A stretch of 45,693 nt of DNA from Bacteroidales bacterium (GCA_020859755.1 JAJBVP010000122.1:1-45693), one strand, 5' to 3'; numbered from the stretch's first letter, positions 9,301 to 17,405 are shown. Numbers and translations are program-made. The notes: generated by a model not told the origin, from the letters alone.

Positions 9301-11851
9301 GGCCAACGACCAGATCAACAGCCATCAAGCCTCGCTGTTCCCCTTCAGCGCCCAATTGGATGATATTTTCGGCAAGGACCGTCGCAAAACCAAGGTCGAT
9401 ATCAACACTTGCATGGAGATTAAGCACGTGTTGGAGGAGATCGAGCGTGTAGCCAATATTGAGGTCGATTCCCTGAGGTTGCCTGAGGCCTTCACCCGCT
9501 GGGATTCGGGGAGCTCCGACATGCGTTCGTGGTACCTGTGGTGCAAGGAAAAGGACGAGCTTGCGGAATCGCATCTCAAGCCGGTAGTGGACTTCATCAT
9601 CCAGGGTAAACACTCGGGGGCGGAGGCTTCACGATCTTTTCTTAAAGGCTTGTATCGTGCTTTGGCTAAGGAGATTATCAATTCCCGAGAGGATTTGCGA
9701 TTCTTCAACGGATTGCTCTTCGACGAGGTGGTGGACAAGTATCGACACCTCACGTCACGCTTCCAGCAACTGAGTATGCGCGAGTTGTACATGAAACTCG
9801 CGTCGCGCATTCCGTCCATGGCTATGGAGGCGCTCGAAAATTCGGAAGTGGGAATCCTCAAACGCAACATTCGTAACAACGGGCGTGGCAACTCCATTCG
9901 CCGTATCATCGACCAGATACCCACGTTATTACCCAAGCTGTGCCCATGCATGTTGATGAGCCCCCTCTCGGTGGCGCAATATCTTGATATCAATAGCCAG
10001 AAAGTCGACTTGGTAATCTTTGACGAGGCTTCTCAAATGCCTACTTCCGAGGCTGTTGGAGCCATAGCTCGCGGCAATGCTTTAATCGTGGTGGGGGACC
10101 CCAAACAGATGCCTCCCACGAGTTTCTTCACAGCGTCTTCCGTGAGTGAAGACGAGGCCGCTATTGACGACATGGAGAGCATTCTTGACGACTGCCTGGC
10201 CATGTCGATCCCGTCGCGCTACCTCACATGGCATTATCGCAGCAAGCACGAGAGCTTGATAGCATTCAGCAATTCCCAGTATTATGGTGGCCGCTTGCTC
10301 ACGTTCCCCTCGGTCGACGATCAGGCACGAAAGGTGTCGCTCCACACTATCGAGGGCGTTTATCAGCGTAGCGGCGCTCGAGTGAACCTGCCTGAGGCTC
10401 AAGCAGTTGTAGCCGAGGTATTGCGTCGTCTCGCCGACCCGATATTGTCGAAGCGCAGCATTGGCATCGTGTCGTTCAGCAAGGTGCAACAGGACAAGAT
10501 CGAGGACTTGCTTACCGACGAACTCGCCGGTCATCCCGAACTGGAAACATTAGCCTACGACTCACCCGAGCCGATTTTCATCAAGAATCTGGAGAACGTG
10601 CAAGGCGACGAGCGTGATGTGATCCTTTTCTCCGTAGGATACGGACCCGACAAGAACGGGAAAGTGTCGATGAATTTCGGGCCTCTCAATAAGGTAGGCG
10701 GCGAACGACGCTTGAACGTTGCCGTGTCGCGTGCCCGTTATGAGATGATAGTGTTTTCGTCGCTCCACGCTTCACAAATCGACATGCGACGTTCCAATTC
10801 ACTCGGGGTGGAAGGATTGAAAAAATTCCTGGAATTTGCCGAAAGCGGTCACACTTCCATTTTGGCCGACAATATGGTGGCGGTACCCAAAAACAGCGTG
10901 GCGGAGCGGATCGCCGAGGAATTGGGTAAGCGAGGCTACACGACGCGCCTGGGGGTAGGTCGATCACAGTTTAAGGTAGACGTTGCCGTGGTGGATGCTG
11001 AGAGGCCTGATCGCTATTTGCTTGGTATCATGCTTGACGGCGACTCCTACTACGCAACAAAGACCATGCGCGACCGGGAAATCGTCCAGCCCTCAGTGCT
11101 CCGATTGTTGAAATGGAAGGTGATGAGGGTGTGGACACTGGATTGGTTTGAGCGTCCCCAAGCTGTGATCGACTCCATAATCAAAAAGTTGGCTGAAAAG
11201 GATGAGCCAGCTGAGGATGAGATTCCCCCCTCAAGCGCAAAATCCATTGTGGACGACGTGTTAAAATCGGCTTCTGTGTCCTCAGTATTACAATCTCCTG
11301 AAAAGAAATATATTAGAGCGAAAATCGACGATACCAAGATAACATTGCAACGCCCCGAGGATTTGTCGCGTTATGCCGGAAAAGTGATGGCCCATCTACG
11401 CCAATTGGTTGACTCGGAGCAACCTATCACAAGTTCGCTACTCTATAAGCGTATCGTGAAGATTTGGGGACTTTCCCGAGTGTCGCCGCGAGTGCAGATA
11501 CTGGTTGACAATCTGCTCAACACCAGCGGATTATACGGAGTAGCGGATGGTGCCCACGGGCGAGTTTGGTGGACTAATCAGGAATGCGCCAGCGCTTTCC
11601 ACGGTTACCGTGGCGGGGGCGTACGTGACATCATGGACATTCCCATGCTGGAGGTCGAGAACGCCATGAAATTTGTTGTTGACCAGCAAATCGCTCTCGA
11701 CCGCGAGGATCTGAAACGCCTTACATCCAGTCAATTAGGATTCACGCGAAAAGGAGCCAACATCGACACGGTTGCCGACCAAGCGGTCGCAGCTTTGGAA
11801 AAAGAGGGCTATATCACCATCGTTGGCACGAAGGTGAGCAAACTGATGTAA
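6347..11851 (+). CDS. DUF4011 / SF1 helicase / Vsr-like nuclease / DUF3320 giant protein
   Basis: This is an 1834-aa multidomain protein. Residues 1-140 form a likely beta-sandwich. A transglutaminase-like segment follows, with Cys233 (GTCIDLTVLYA) and His259 (GHALVGAW). A DUF4011-type region starts near 384 (LWERKLLDFSLHNNLLNM). The UPF1-like SF1 helicase has Walker A GPPGTGKSQT (Lys703), Walker B FDEASQM (Asp1226-Glu1227), GDPKQMPP near 1252, NVQGDERDVILFS near 1415 and RRLNVAVSRARY near 1455. Residues about 1520-1625 match the MTES_1575/Vsr-like nuclease fold (FKVDVAVVD, LGIMLDGDSYY, TMRDRE, RVWTLDWF). A DUF3320-like C-terminus has winged-helix character. Proteins with DUF4011, helicase and Vsr parts are, to my knowledge, known anti-phage proteins. 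The adjoining AlbA_2 gene and the transglutaminase-like front are additional. Convergent rlmD lies 29 bases downstream. Confidence 0.93.
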   Translation: MTTSNVTNDTRYNFLPPWAGAITLEYNAEINFAMVHNCQSPMARCILHNNSDTPWNDVTVEIQSCSLKPIIHRIESVSPHTSLDITKDLLLIPDADEMMGLTETKLASFTIIVSIAGEEAFKMENPLRLMAYDQWLGSAKHPEMLAAFVMPNHPLISRVLAAASGFMEQWTGSSALDEYQSGDPNRARLQVAAVYEALRSEGLIYVSAKASFEETGQCIRTVDRVLTDKLGTCIDLTVLYASCLEAIGIQPILVLLRGHALVGAWLAPHIGEMIGDDADYLLKNLADGISELVVVETTLLTSSGAPDFEQAVEQAATKLKQPYNLTCYINVAECRFKGIRPLPMRVRKDDQWVVVNDTAARDNGTTKMRRVDRYDLSAYDTEGASISKFTLWERKLLDFSLHNNLLNMKLGKRIIPIVSFNIDSLEDELQAGKRFRVLPFPLSQVTEAPGKIYDSSLYPALEAPVTQQLANGVIYSFHTEDALKDALKYVYRKSRTSLEENGANCLYLALGALKWFETEHSSNPRYAPILLLPIEIIRGTRGSGYTIRMRDEEISLNITLTEMLKQQHDIDLSCLNTLPTDHSGVDVMKIFAIIRDKILNKRGWNVIDEAMIGLFSFSKFVMWYDIHTNANRLMENPIISSLVEGKLKMDLVNCTTDAREADKTTRPEDFTLPIDVDSSQLEAIIDSGKGHSFILHGPPGTGKSQTITNMIANALYQGKRVLFVAEKMAALSVVQARLEKIGLAPFCLELHSNKVTKQHFLEQMDMALNVAHGTPSAIYKEEAEALYQKRCQLMTYVEGMHRRLPEVGYSLHDCIAGYNDIDGDEIQVEVDHFKGMTLRQIEQLSDRIQRLDTIFQITGNPAEGGYRGLHMRDGSVDAERAIKRHIAAGKQKLDKIDNHQLLRLLEDIPALLELETANNSALALDEIHRDLLGRYGQGIFATDLGAMSREWRMHGQKWFLPRYFGRRSMLKRYAMTAPDVEYLIAANDQINSHQASLFPFSAQLDDIFGKDRRKTKVDINTCMEIKHVLEEIERVANIEVDSLRLPEAFTRWDSGSSDMRSWYLWCKEKDELAESHLKPVVDFIIQGKHSGAEASRSFLKGLYRALAKEIINSREDLRFFNGLLFDEVVDKYRHLTSRFQQLSMRELYMKLASRIPSMAMEALENSEVGILKRNIRNNGRGNSIRRIIDQIPTLLPKLCPCMLMSPLSVAQYLDINSQKVDLVIFDEASQMPTSEAVGAIARGNALIVVGDPKQMPPTSFFTASSVSEDEAAIDDMESILDDCLAMSIPSRYLTWHYRSKHESLIAFSNSQYYGGRLLTFPSVDDQARKVSLHTIEGVYQRSGARVNLPEAQAVVAEVLRRLADPILSKRSIGIVSFSKVQQDKIEDLLTDELAGHPELETLAYDSPEPIFIKNLENVQGDERDVILFSVGYGPDKNGKVSMNFGPLNKVGGERRLNVAVSRARYEMIVFSSLHASQIDMRRSNSLGVEGLKKFLEFAESGHTSILADNMVAVPKNSVAERIAEELGKRGYTTRLGVGRSQFKVDVAVVDAERPDRYLLGIMLDGDSYYATKTMRDREIVQPSVLRLLKWKVMRVWTLDWFERPQAVIDSIIKKLAEKDEPAEDEIPPSSAKSIVDDVLKSASVSSVLQSPEKKYIRAKIDDTKITLQRPEDLSRYAGKVMAHLRQLVDSEQPITSSLLYKRIVKIWGLSRVSPRVQILVDNLLNTSGLYGVADGAHGRVWWTNQECASAFHGYRGGGVRDIMDIPMLEVENAMKFVVDQQIALDREDLKRLTSSQLGFTRKGANIDTVADQAVAALEKEGYITIVGTKVSKLM

Positions 11852-11880
11852 CTCCTTTTGGAGAACGAAAGGGTAGGGGC

Positions 11881-13293
11881 TCAGTCGCGGCGCACGAGTG
11901 TGGCCACGTTCTCTACGTGTTGCGTGTGGGGAAACATGTCCACAGGTTGGACGTTGATCACGCGGTACTTGCAGTCGAGCAACGCCAGGTCGCGAGCTTG
12001 TGTGGCGGGGTTGCAGCTTACATAGACAATGCGCTGTGGCTCAGCCTCAAGAATCACGTCAACCACGTCCTGATGCATACCGGCACGGGGCGGGTCGACA
12101 ATCATCACATCGGGGCGCCCATGCTCTGCTATAAACTCGCTTGACAGCACGTCCTTCATGTCGCCAGCGTAAAACTCAGTGTTGCCCAACCCGTTGACTT
12201 GGGCATTTATTTTGGCGTCGGCAATCGCCTCGGGTACGTATTCGATGCCTATTACATGGCGGCAGTCGCGCGCTACGAAGTTGGCGATTGTGCCAGTGCC
12301 GGTGTACAGGTCGTAAACAAGCTCGTCGCCCCTGAGCTCGGCCTGCTCGCGCGTTACCTTATATAGCTCGTAGGCTTGGCGAGAGTTGGTTTGGTAAAAT
12401 GATTTGGGGCCGATACGGAAGCGCAGTCCCTCCATTTCCTCCTCGATCCACTCGCGGCCAGAGTGGAGATGAATTTCTTGGTCGGCGATGGTATCGTTGA
12501 CCTTGAGATTCACCACATAGAGCAATGAAGTGATATCGGGGAATTGCGCCCTAACAGCGTCCATCAATTTGGCGATTTCAACGGGGTTATCTTCTCCGAA
12601 AACCATCACAGCCATCACCTCGCCCGTGGAGGCGATGCGTATCATGAGGGTGCGCAGAAAGCCGTGCTGGGCGCGTAAATCATAGAAACTCAGGTCATGG
12701 TCGATGCCGTATTGCTTGATGAAAAGGCGTAGGCGGTTGCCAAGATCATCCTGCAGGTGGCAGCGATTGATATCCAGCACCTTATCAAAAGCACCAGGGA
12801 TGTGAAAGCCTGCGCCGTCGCGGTCGGATACCTCGGCACCCGATTTCACCTGTTCCCACGTGAGCCAGCGACGATTGGAGAAGGTATACTCCATCTTGTT
12901 GCGATAGTCCCAAATCCGCTCGGAGCCAAGGGTTTCCTTTACCTCGGGATGATCGATTTTGGCTATACGGTCGAGAGCGTCCACCACTTGTTGTCGCTTG
13001 CATTGGAGCTGGAAAGAGTAGGGGAGATGTTGCCAACGGCAACCACCACATGTGCCAAAATGCTCGCAACGCGGCTCTTGCCTGATCTCCGATGGCTTTA
13101 CCAGTCGCTGGATCTGCCCTTCAGCGAAAGAGCGTTTTGAGCGTGTGATTTTCACGTCGGCCACGTCGCCAGGGGCGCCAAAGGGGATGAACACCACTTT
13201 GTCGTTCACGCGAGCGATGGCGTTGCCCTCAGCGGCTACTCCCGTTATCTCCACCCCCTCGATCAGGGGCAATTCCTTCTTCTTTCTTCCCAT
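11881..13293 (-). CDS. rlmD: 23S rRNA (uracil-5-)-methyltransferase, RlmD/TrmA family
   Basis: This 470-aa enzyme uses S-adenosylmethionine to make 5-methyluridine in RNA, by family most likely 23S rRNA. A TRAM-type RNA-binding domain covers about residues 10-65. An iron-sulfur cysteine cluster follows (CEHFGTCGGCRWQHL, with another Cys downstream). The SAM site is DLYTGTGTIANFVAR, and the catalytic loop YVSCNPATQARDLALL places the nucleophilic cysteine at 427. Family members methylate different rRNA or tRNA positions, so the exact target is inferred. The gene lies 3 bases after the stop of the upstream DEAD-box helicase gene, suggesting a shared transcript for two RNA-metabolism proteins. 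Confidence 0.9.
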   Translation of the reverse strand: MGRKKKELPLIEGVEITGVAAEGNAIARVNDKVVFIPFGAPGDVADVKITRSKRSFAEGQIQRLVKPSEIRQEPRCEHFGTCGGCRWQHLPYSFQLQCKRQQVVDALDRIAKIDHPEVKETLGSERIWDYRNKMEYTFSNRRWLTWEQVKSGAEVSDRDGAGFHIPGAFDKVLDINRCHLQDDLGNRLRLFIKQYGIDHDLSFYDLRAQHGFLRTLMIRIASTGEVMAVMVFGEDNPVEIAKLMDAVRAQFPDITSLLYVVNLKVNDTIADQEIHLHSGREWIEEEMEGLRFRIGPKSFYQTNSRQAYELYKVTREQAELRGDELVYDLYTGTGTIANFVARDCRHVIGIEYVPEAIADAKINAQVNGLGNTEFYAGDMKDVLSSEFIAEHGRPDVMIVDPPRAGMHQDVVDVILEAEPQRIVYVSCNPATQARDLALLDCKYRVINVQPVDMFPHTQHVENVATLVRRD

Positions 13294-13296
13294 GGG

Positions 13297-14685
13297 TTAT
13301 TGCTTTGGTTGATTTTCGCTCTTGGGCCCTTTTCGGGATTTTCGGAAATTCCGCGATTTGCGGGATTTTCGTGATTTCTCGGAAGATTGGGATTGGGAAG
13401 CAGCGCTGGCTTGGGCTTGTGGCTTTGGGGAGCGAGGCTTTTTGTCGCGGGGATTGCCTGATCGGTCACGGCGGTCACCGCGGCCGCGGTCTTTGCGGCC
13501 GCGGGAGCCTGAGGAGCGGCGAGAGGAGCCACCACCGTAGGAAGGAGTGGAGCCCAGTTCTGCCGGGACCTCCCCTTTTTCCACTTCTCGCTCAATGAGT
13601 TGCTCAATTTGGCGAAAGCGACCTTGCTCCTTCTCTCCAATGAAAGTGATGGCTTGGCCGTCGCGCTCGGCACGGGCAGTACGCCCCACTCGGTGTACAT
13701 AATCCTCGGCCTCATGAGGCACGTCGAAATTCACTACCAACGAGATGTCGTCGATGTCGATGCCGCGTGACACGATATCGGTGGCAACCAGAATTTTCAC
13801 TCGTCCAGCTTTGAAACCGAGCATCACCTCCTCGCGACGGGATTGGTCGAGGTCGGAGTGCATCTCCTCGACAGCCAAGTGGCGACCACGAAGGGCGCGT
13901 GCCAGTTGCTTTACCTTGAGTTTGGACGACGCGAACACAATCACACGATCGGGTGGGGTGGCCTTGAACAGCGAAAGCAACAACGCCTCCTTTTGACGCT
14001 CGTAGCACACGTAGGCGATTTGACAAATCTTTTCAGCAGGCTTGGACACAGCCAATTTTATCTCCTCGGGATCGGTGAGAATCTGTTGTGCGAGTTTCTG
14101 GATTTTCGGGGGCATCGTGGCCGAGAACATCAACGTCTGTCGGTCCTTGGGTAGGTAGGAAACCACCTTCATGATGTCGTCGAAGAATCCCATGTCGAGC
14201 ATTCGGTCGGCCTCGTCGAGAATGAAGAACGACACCTGCGACAGGTCGACATAGCCCATCTGCAGGTGGGCAATTAGTCGGCCAGGGGTGGCGATCACCA
14301 CGTCGGCTCCCATTGTTAACCCGCGTTTTTGCTGGTCGAAGGTTTTGCCGTCGGTGCCCCCGTAAATGGCTGTGGAGCTGATTCCAGGGATGAAATAGGA
14401 GAAACCCTGCATCTGCTGGTCGATCTGCTGCACCAGCTCGCGGGTGGGAGCCATAACCACGCAGTTGACGGCATCCTCGGGAAACCCGCCGTCGGCCAAT
14501 TGGTCGATTACCGGTAGGAGGTAGGCCGCGGTTTTGCCCGTGCCGGTTTGGGCGACAGCGATCAGGTCGCTGCCGCGCTCGGCAATGGGGATGGCAAGCT
14601 CTTGTATAGGAGTGCACTCCTGGAAGTTCATCGCGTCGAGTGCGTCGAGCACCTCGTCGTTATATAGTACTTCGTCAAATCTCAT
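13297..14685 (-). CDS. DEAD-box RNA helicase, RhlE-like
   Basis: This 462-aa ATP-dependent RNA helicase has all core motifs: a Q motif (TPIQELAIP), AQTGTGKT, PTRELVQQ, the DEAD box in DEADRMLDMGF, SAT and HRVGRTARAERDGQ. The two RecA-like domains end near residue 375. A basic, glycine/arginine/serine/lysine-rich tail of about 85 residues follows, typical of RhlE-type helicases and likely to contact RNA. The end of the tail is encoded by roughly 9-bp DNA repeats (about 13330-13385) giving SRK/NFR triplets. It probably acts in ribosome assembly or mRNA decay. It is transcribed ahead of rlmD from its own promoter. Confidence 0.93.
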   Translation of the reverse strand: MRFDEVLYNDEVLDALDAMNFQECTPIQELAIPIAERGSDLIAVAQTGTGKTAAYLLPVIDQLADGGFPEDAVNCVVMAPTRELVQQIDQQMQGFSYFIPGISSTAIYGGTDGKTFDQQKRGLTMGADVVIATPGRLIAHLQMGYVDLSQVSFFILDEADRMLDMGFFDDIMKVVSYLPKDRQTLMFSATMPPKIQKLAQQILTDPEEIKLAVSKPAEKICQIAYVCYERQKEALLLSLFKATPPDRVIVFASSKLKVKQLARALRGRHLAVEEMHSDLDQSRREEVMLGFKAGRVKILVATDIVSRGIDIDDISLVVNFDVPHEAEDYVHRVGRTARAERDGQAITFIGEKEQGRFRQIEQLIEREVEKGEVPAELGSTPSYGGGSSRRSSGSRGRKDRGRGDRRDRSGNPRDKKPRSPKPQAQASAASQSQSSEKSRKSRKSRNFRKSRKGPKSENQPKQ

Positions 14686-14712
14686 TTTCTTTCGCGTCGG
14701 GAAAATTTTACG

Positions 14713-14720
14713 CGAAGTTA
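14713..14720 (-). promoter_or_regulatory. Promoter of the DEAD-box helicase-rlmD operon
   Basis: The minus strand reads TAACTTCG followed by CGTAAAA, a TTCG variant of the Bacteroidota -7 box. The same extended sequence TAANTTCGCG occurs before lepA, tsaB and lysC in this window. It sits 27 bases upstream of the ATG. Confidence 0.6.
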
Positions 14721-14791
14721 CACATTTTTAATGAGATTTATGGGCAACGGGCGAGGAATCTTGCTCTACTTCTCCACTCGGAAAGAGGTGG

Positions 14792-15430
14792 CTACAAATA
14801 AGGATTGTAAGTAGCTTCGTTGCCGATGGTGGTTTCAGGCCCATGTCCCGGGTAAACGACAGTCTCGGGGGGCAGAGTCATCAGTCGGGTGTTGATGCCG
14901 TCAACCAGCTGCTCATGGTTGCCACCGGCGAGGTCGGTGCGGCCAATGCTGTTGCGGAACAGCACGTCGCCCGAGATCAACCACCCTGAGCCGGGAGCGT
15001 AGAGCACCAAGCTACCCGGGGAGTGACCCGGCACGTGGATAGCTTTAAGTTCCTCATTACCAATCATTATCGTGTCTCCGTCGCGAACCGGTTTGTCAAT
15101 TTCAACGGCGTTGACGTCGGCCTCCACTCCAAATGCTTTGGCTTGCACTGGCAATCGCGAGCTCAGAAACTCATCGTCGACGTGTGCCTCCAAGGGTACA
15201 TTATAGCGATTCTTTATATAGGTGACACCAAACGAGTGATCCACATGCATATGGGTGTTGATCATGTGGGTGACGGTGAGATGATTATCCGTTATAAAAC
15301 GGTCGATCACTCGCTCCTCGGCGGCGTTGATCATTCCCGGATCGATAATAGCGGCTTGACGTGTCTCGGGATCCCACACTACGTAGGTGTTAACCCCGAA
15401 CATATTGAAAGTGAATCTTTTAATTTTCAT
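14792..15430 (-). CDS. MBL-fold metallo-hydrolase (glyoxalase II-like)
   Basis: This is a 212-aa metallo-beta-lactamase-fold hydrolase. The metal-binding signature HMHVDHSFGV is intact, as are the later HVPGHSPGSLVLY, SGDVLF and VYPGHGPET motifs. The family cleaves thioesters such as hydroxyacylglutathione or related small molecules; the substrate cannot be told from sequence. I chose the ATG at 15430, which overlaps the rsmG stop as ATGA and opens on MKIKRFTFNMFG. A longer upstream frame exists but lies inside rsmG. The overlap suggests translational coupling to rsmG. Confidence 0.9.
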   Translation of the reverse strand: MKIKRFTFNMFGVNTYVVWDPETRQAAIIDPGMINAAEERVIDRFITDNHLTVTHMINTHMHVDHSFGVTYIKNRYNVPLEAHVDDEFLSSRLPVQAKAFGVEADVNAVEIDKPVRDGDTIMIGNEELKAIHVPGHSPGSLVLYAPGSGWLISGDVLFRNSIGRTDLAGGNHEQLVDGINTRLMTLPPETVVYPGHGPETTIGNEATYNPYL

Positions 15431-16083
15431 TTTGCGTTCTTTTTTGCCTTCAAAGGCACGTATATTATATCTTTTTCGGCATACCAAGGCTCGGAGAAGA
15501 ATTCCCCTACCTGCTGCTCTATATAACGCCCGTTTAATGCTTTTAGTTCGTCCTCAAGGTTACCGCCTTTAAGGCAGATAAGCCCGTTTTCAAGGGGGTT
15601 GGGACTCACTGGTGAGATATTTTTGCGACAGGCTTTCACAAGGTCAACCAGAGGCATCACAGCCCGGCTTACGACAAAGTCGACTTGCAGATGACACTCG
15701 CCCATGTCACCGTGCTGGAATGTGCAGTTGGTCAGCCCGATGGCTTCGGCGATCGACTTGGCCACCAATACCTTTTTGCCGATGCGGTCGATAAGGTGAA
15801 ATTTACACTCGGGGTACATAACGGCCAAGGGGATGCCAGGAAAACCGCCTCCGCAACCGAGGTCGATCATCGTCGTGCCTGGGGTAGGGGAGTGGTAGGC
15901 GCGCATGAAAGCCGCGATAGCCAATGAGTGGAGGATGTGGTTCACCCATAAGTTGTCGATATCCTTGCGGGAGATGACGTTGATTTTCTCGTTCCACTCG
16001 GGATAGAGACGACCCAGCTCGGTGAATTGTTTTTGCTGAGTGGCAGTTAATTCTGGAAAATATTTTAATAAAAGCTCTAACAT
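15427..16083 (-). CDS. rsmG: 16S rRNA (guanine-527-N7)-methyltransferase RsmG
   Basis: This 218-aa enzyme methylates N7 of G527 in 16S rRNA using S-adenosylmethionine. The Rossmann-fold SAM motif MIDLGCGGGFPGIPLAV lies near residue 70 and is followed by FHLIDRIGKKV. VVSRAVMPL is the conserved motif of the GidB family. Length is normal. It lies 72 bases after mltG and overlaps the next gene by 4 bases, so it is probably the middle gene of an mltG-rsmG-hydrolase transcript. No separate -7 box is visible in the gap. Confidence 0.95.
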   Translation of the reverse strand: MLELLLKYFPELTATQQKQFTELGRLYPEWNEKINVISRKDIDNLWVNHILHSLAIAAFMRAYHSPTPGTTMIDLGCGGGFPGIPLAVMYPECKFHLIDRIGKKVLVAKSIAEAIGLTNCTFQHGDMGECHLQVDFVVSRAVMPLVDLVKACRKNISPVSPNPLENGLICLKGGNLEDELKALNGRYIEQQVGEFFSEPWYAEKDIIYVPLKAKKNAK

Positions 16084-16113
16084 ATATTGGCGTAATATTA
16101 TTTAACTATTTAT

Positions 16114-16147
16114 CGCTTTAACGCTGTAACGGATTTTCGCTGTAACG
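16114..16147. repeat. Short tandem 8-bp repeat in the mltG-rsmG gap
   Basis: Units CGCTTTAA, CGCTGTAA, CGGATTTT and CGCTGTAA follow with an exact 8-bp period, ending in CG. It fills the gap between mltG and rsmG. It could be a slippage-generated spacer; no function is evident. Confidence 0.6.
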
Positions 16148-16155
16148 CGGGGAAG

Positions 16156-17220
16156 TTATTGTATTCCTCGGTTGTCGAGGGCTTGCTGGTAGCGCTTGGC
16201 GTTGGCACGGTGGGTCGCGTAATCGGTGGCGAAGTTGTGGTAGCCTGAGAAATCCTCTTTGGCGCACATATACAGGTAGGAATGTTTTGGGGCCTGCAAC
16301 ACGGCGTCGATAGCAGTCTTGTCGGCCACGCGTATCGGTCCCGGGGGCAAGCCTGTGTGGATATAGGTGTTATAGGCGCTGCCGGCCTTGAGGTGTTCGC
16401 CCTTAATTCGTCGAAGGGAGAAATCACCCGTGGAGAATTTAACGGTAGGGTCGGCTTGGAGCTTCATGTTGATAGCCAGTCGGTTGAGATACAACCGGGC
16501 CACCTTGGGGCGCTCGTCGGCCTTGTTGGTTTCCTCCTCGACTATAGAGGCGAGCGTCGCCACTTGTACAGGGTTAAGGCCAAGGTTCTTGGCCAGCTCG
16601 CGGCGCTCGTCATTCCAAAATTCATTGCGATATTCAAGCAATCGGGACACCACTTTTTGAGGCTTTGCTGTCCAGTAAAATTGGTAGCTGTCGGGCAGAA
16701 AAGCGGCGGGGTAGCCCTCAACCTTGAAACCCGCCGGGGGCAATACGCTGTCGCAAGCTGCCAGGAAATCCTCGGGGGACAGCTCCAATTGCGCGCTTAG
16801 CCGTTCGGCCAACTGGCCCATGGTGCGCACGTTGTTTAAGATGACGTTAATCGGGGTTTGGCGACCTTTTTCGATAGCCCGAGCGACACGCCAAGCGGCC
16901 TCACCGCGCTTCACCTGGTAGGCCCCATGCGACGTCTCGGCCTGCCCACCCATCCATTGCCAGAGGCGGTAGACACGAGGGCCGAAATCATCGCCCAACG
17001 ACGAACGCAAGCTGTCGGCAACCGCCTCGGGGGAGCTGCCCGTGGGGATGCGCACCCAAGCCACGTCGCCACCGCGATAGCCCACCCAGCCAAACTGCCA
17101 CAGGGCCACCGCTACGACCACAGCAAGGGCCAATGTCCCACCAGTAATATAAATCCACCGCAGGGGGTTGTTGGGCGTTGAACGCTTCTTCTTATTGCTT
17201 GTTTTATTTTTAGTAGCCAT
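16156..17220 (-). CDS. mltG: Endolytic murein transglycosylase MltG
   Basis: This 354-aa membrane-anchored lytic transglycosylase cleaves nascent peptidoglycan and helps end glycan strands. A short basic cytoplasmic tail precedes one membrane segment (about residues 21-43, ending FGWVGYRG). The YceG/LysM-like periplasmic part follows. The catalytic-domain motif VATLASIVEEETNKADERP holds the conserved glutamate, followed by ARLYLNRL and LQADPTVKF. I chose the ATG at 17220 because a -7 box (TAACTTTG) lies just 11 bases upstream; a longer frame to 17262 would run through that promoter. The gene heads the mltG-rsmG-hydrolase set. Confidence 0.93.
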   Translation of the reverse strand: MATKNKTSNKKKRSTPNNPLRWIYITGGTLALAVVVAVALWQFGWVGYRGGDVAWVRIPTGSSPEAVADSLRSSLGDDFGPRVYRLWQWMGGQAETSHGAYQVKRGEAAWRVARAIEKGRQTPINVILNNVRTMGQLAERLSAQLELSPEDFLAACDSVLPPAGFKVEGYPAAFLPDSYQFYWTAKPQKVVSRLLEYRNEFWNDERRELAKNLGLNPVQVATLASIVEEETNKADERPKVARLYLNRLAINMKLQADPTVKFSTGDFSLRRIKGEHLKAGSAYNTYIHTGLPPGPIRVADKTAIDAVLQAPKHSYLYMCAKEDFSGYHNFATDYATHRANAKRYQQALDNRGIQ

Positions 17221-17231
17221 AATCGTTCCCG

Positions 17232-17239
17232 CAAAGTTA
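17232..17239 (-). promoter_or_regulatory. mltG promoter -7 box
   Basis: The minus strand reads TAACTTTG followed by CGGGAAC, a perfect TAnnTTTG element 11 bases before the ATG at 17220. It would give a very short leader and excludes the longer start at 17262. Confidence 0.65.
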
Positions 17240-17270
17240 CAAACCTTGGACGGATTCACCAAACCAAAAT

Positions 17271-17293
17271 AGTTTTCAGTTTCAGTTTTCAGT
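17271..17293. repeat. AGTTTTC short tandem repeat, left arm
   Basis: Units AGTTTTC, AGTTTC and AGTTTTC occur in tandem between divergent mltG and lepA. They are the reverse complement of the AAAACTG repeat at 17356-17383, so the two can pair as a long imperfect hairpin or cruciform with a loop of about 62 bases. Confidence 0.65.
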
Positions 17294-17355
17294 ATTTAGC
17301 TTTTTGGTTTAGCAATCAGTGATAAGATATCGAAAAAAGGATTGCGGAAATTAAT

Positions 17356-17383
17356 GAAAACGAAAACTGAAAACTGAAAACTT
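17356..17383. repeat. AAAACTG heptamer repeat, right arm
   Basis: A GAAAACG-type unit is followed by AAAACTG, AAAACTG and AAAACTT with a 7-bp period. It lies just upstream of the lepA promoter and is complementary to 17271-17293. Closely related heptamers lie inside the coding sequence at 40795-40825. Confidence 0.65.
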
Positions 17384-17405
17384 CAAGAAACCCAAAACTT
17401 TTCAC

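Noticed and set aside
3103-11851. Prophage or integrative element carrying the helicase operon
   Set aside because: There is no integrase, transposase, flanking repeat or tRNA at either end, and base composition resembles the neighbouring genes.
11852-11880. Terminator between the helicase-nuclease gene and rlmD
   Set aside because: The 29-base convergent gap has no convincing stem or T-run.
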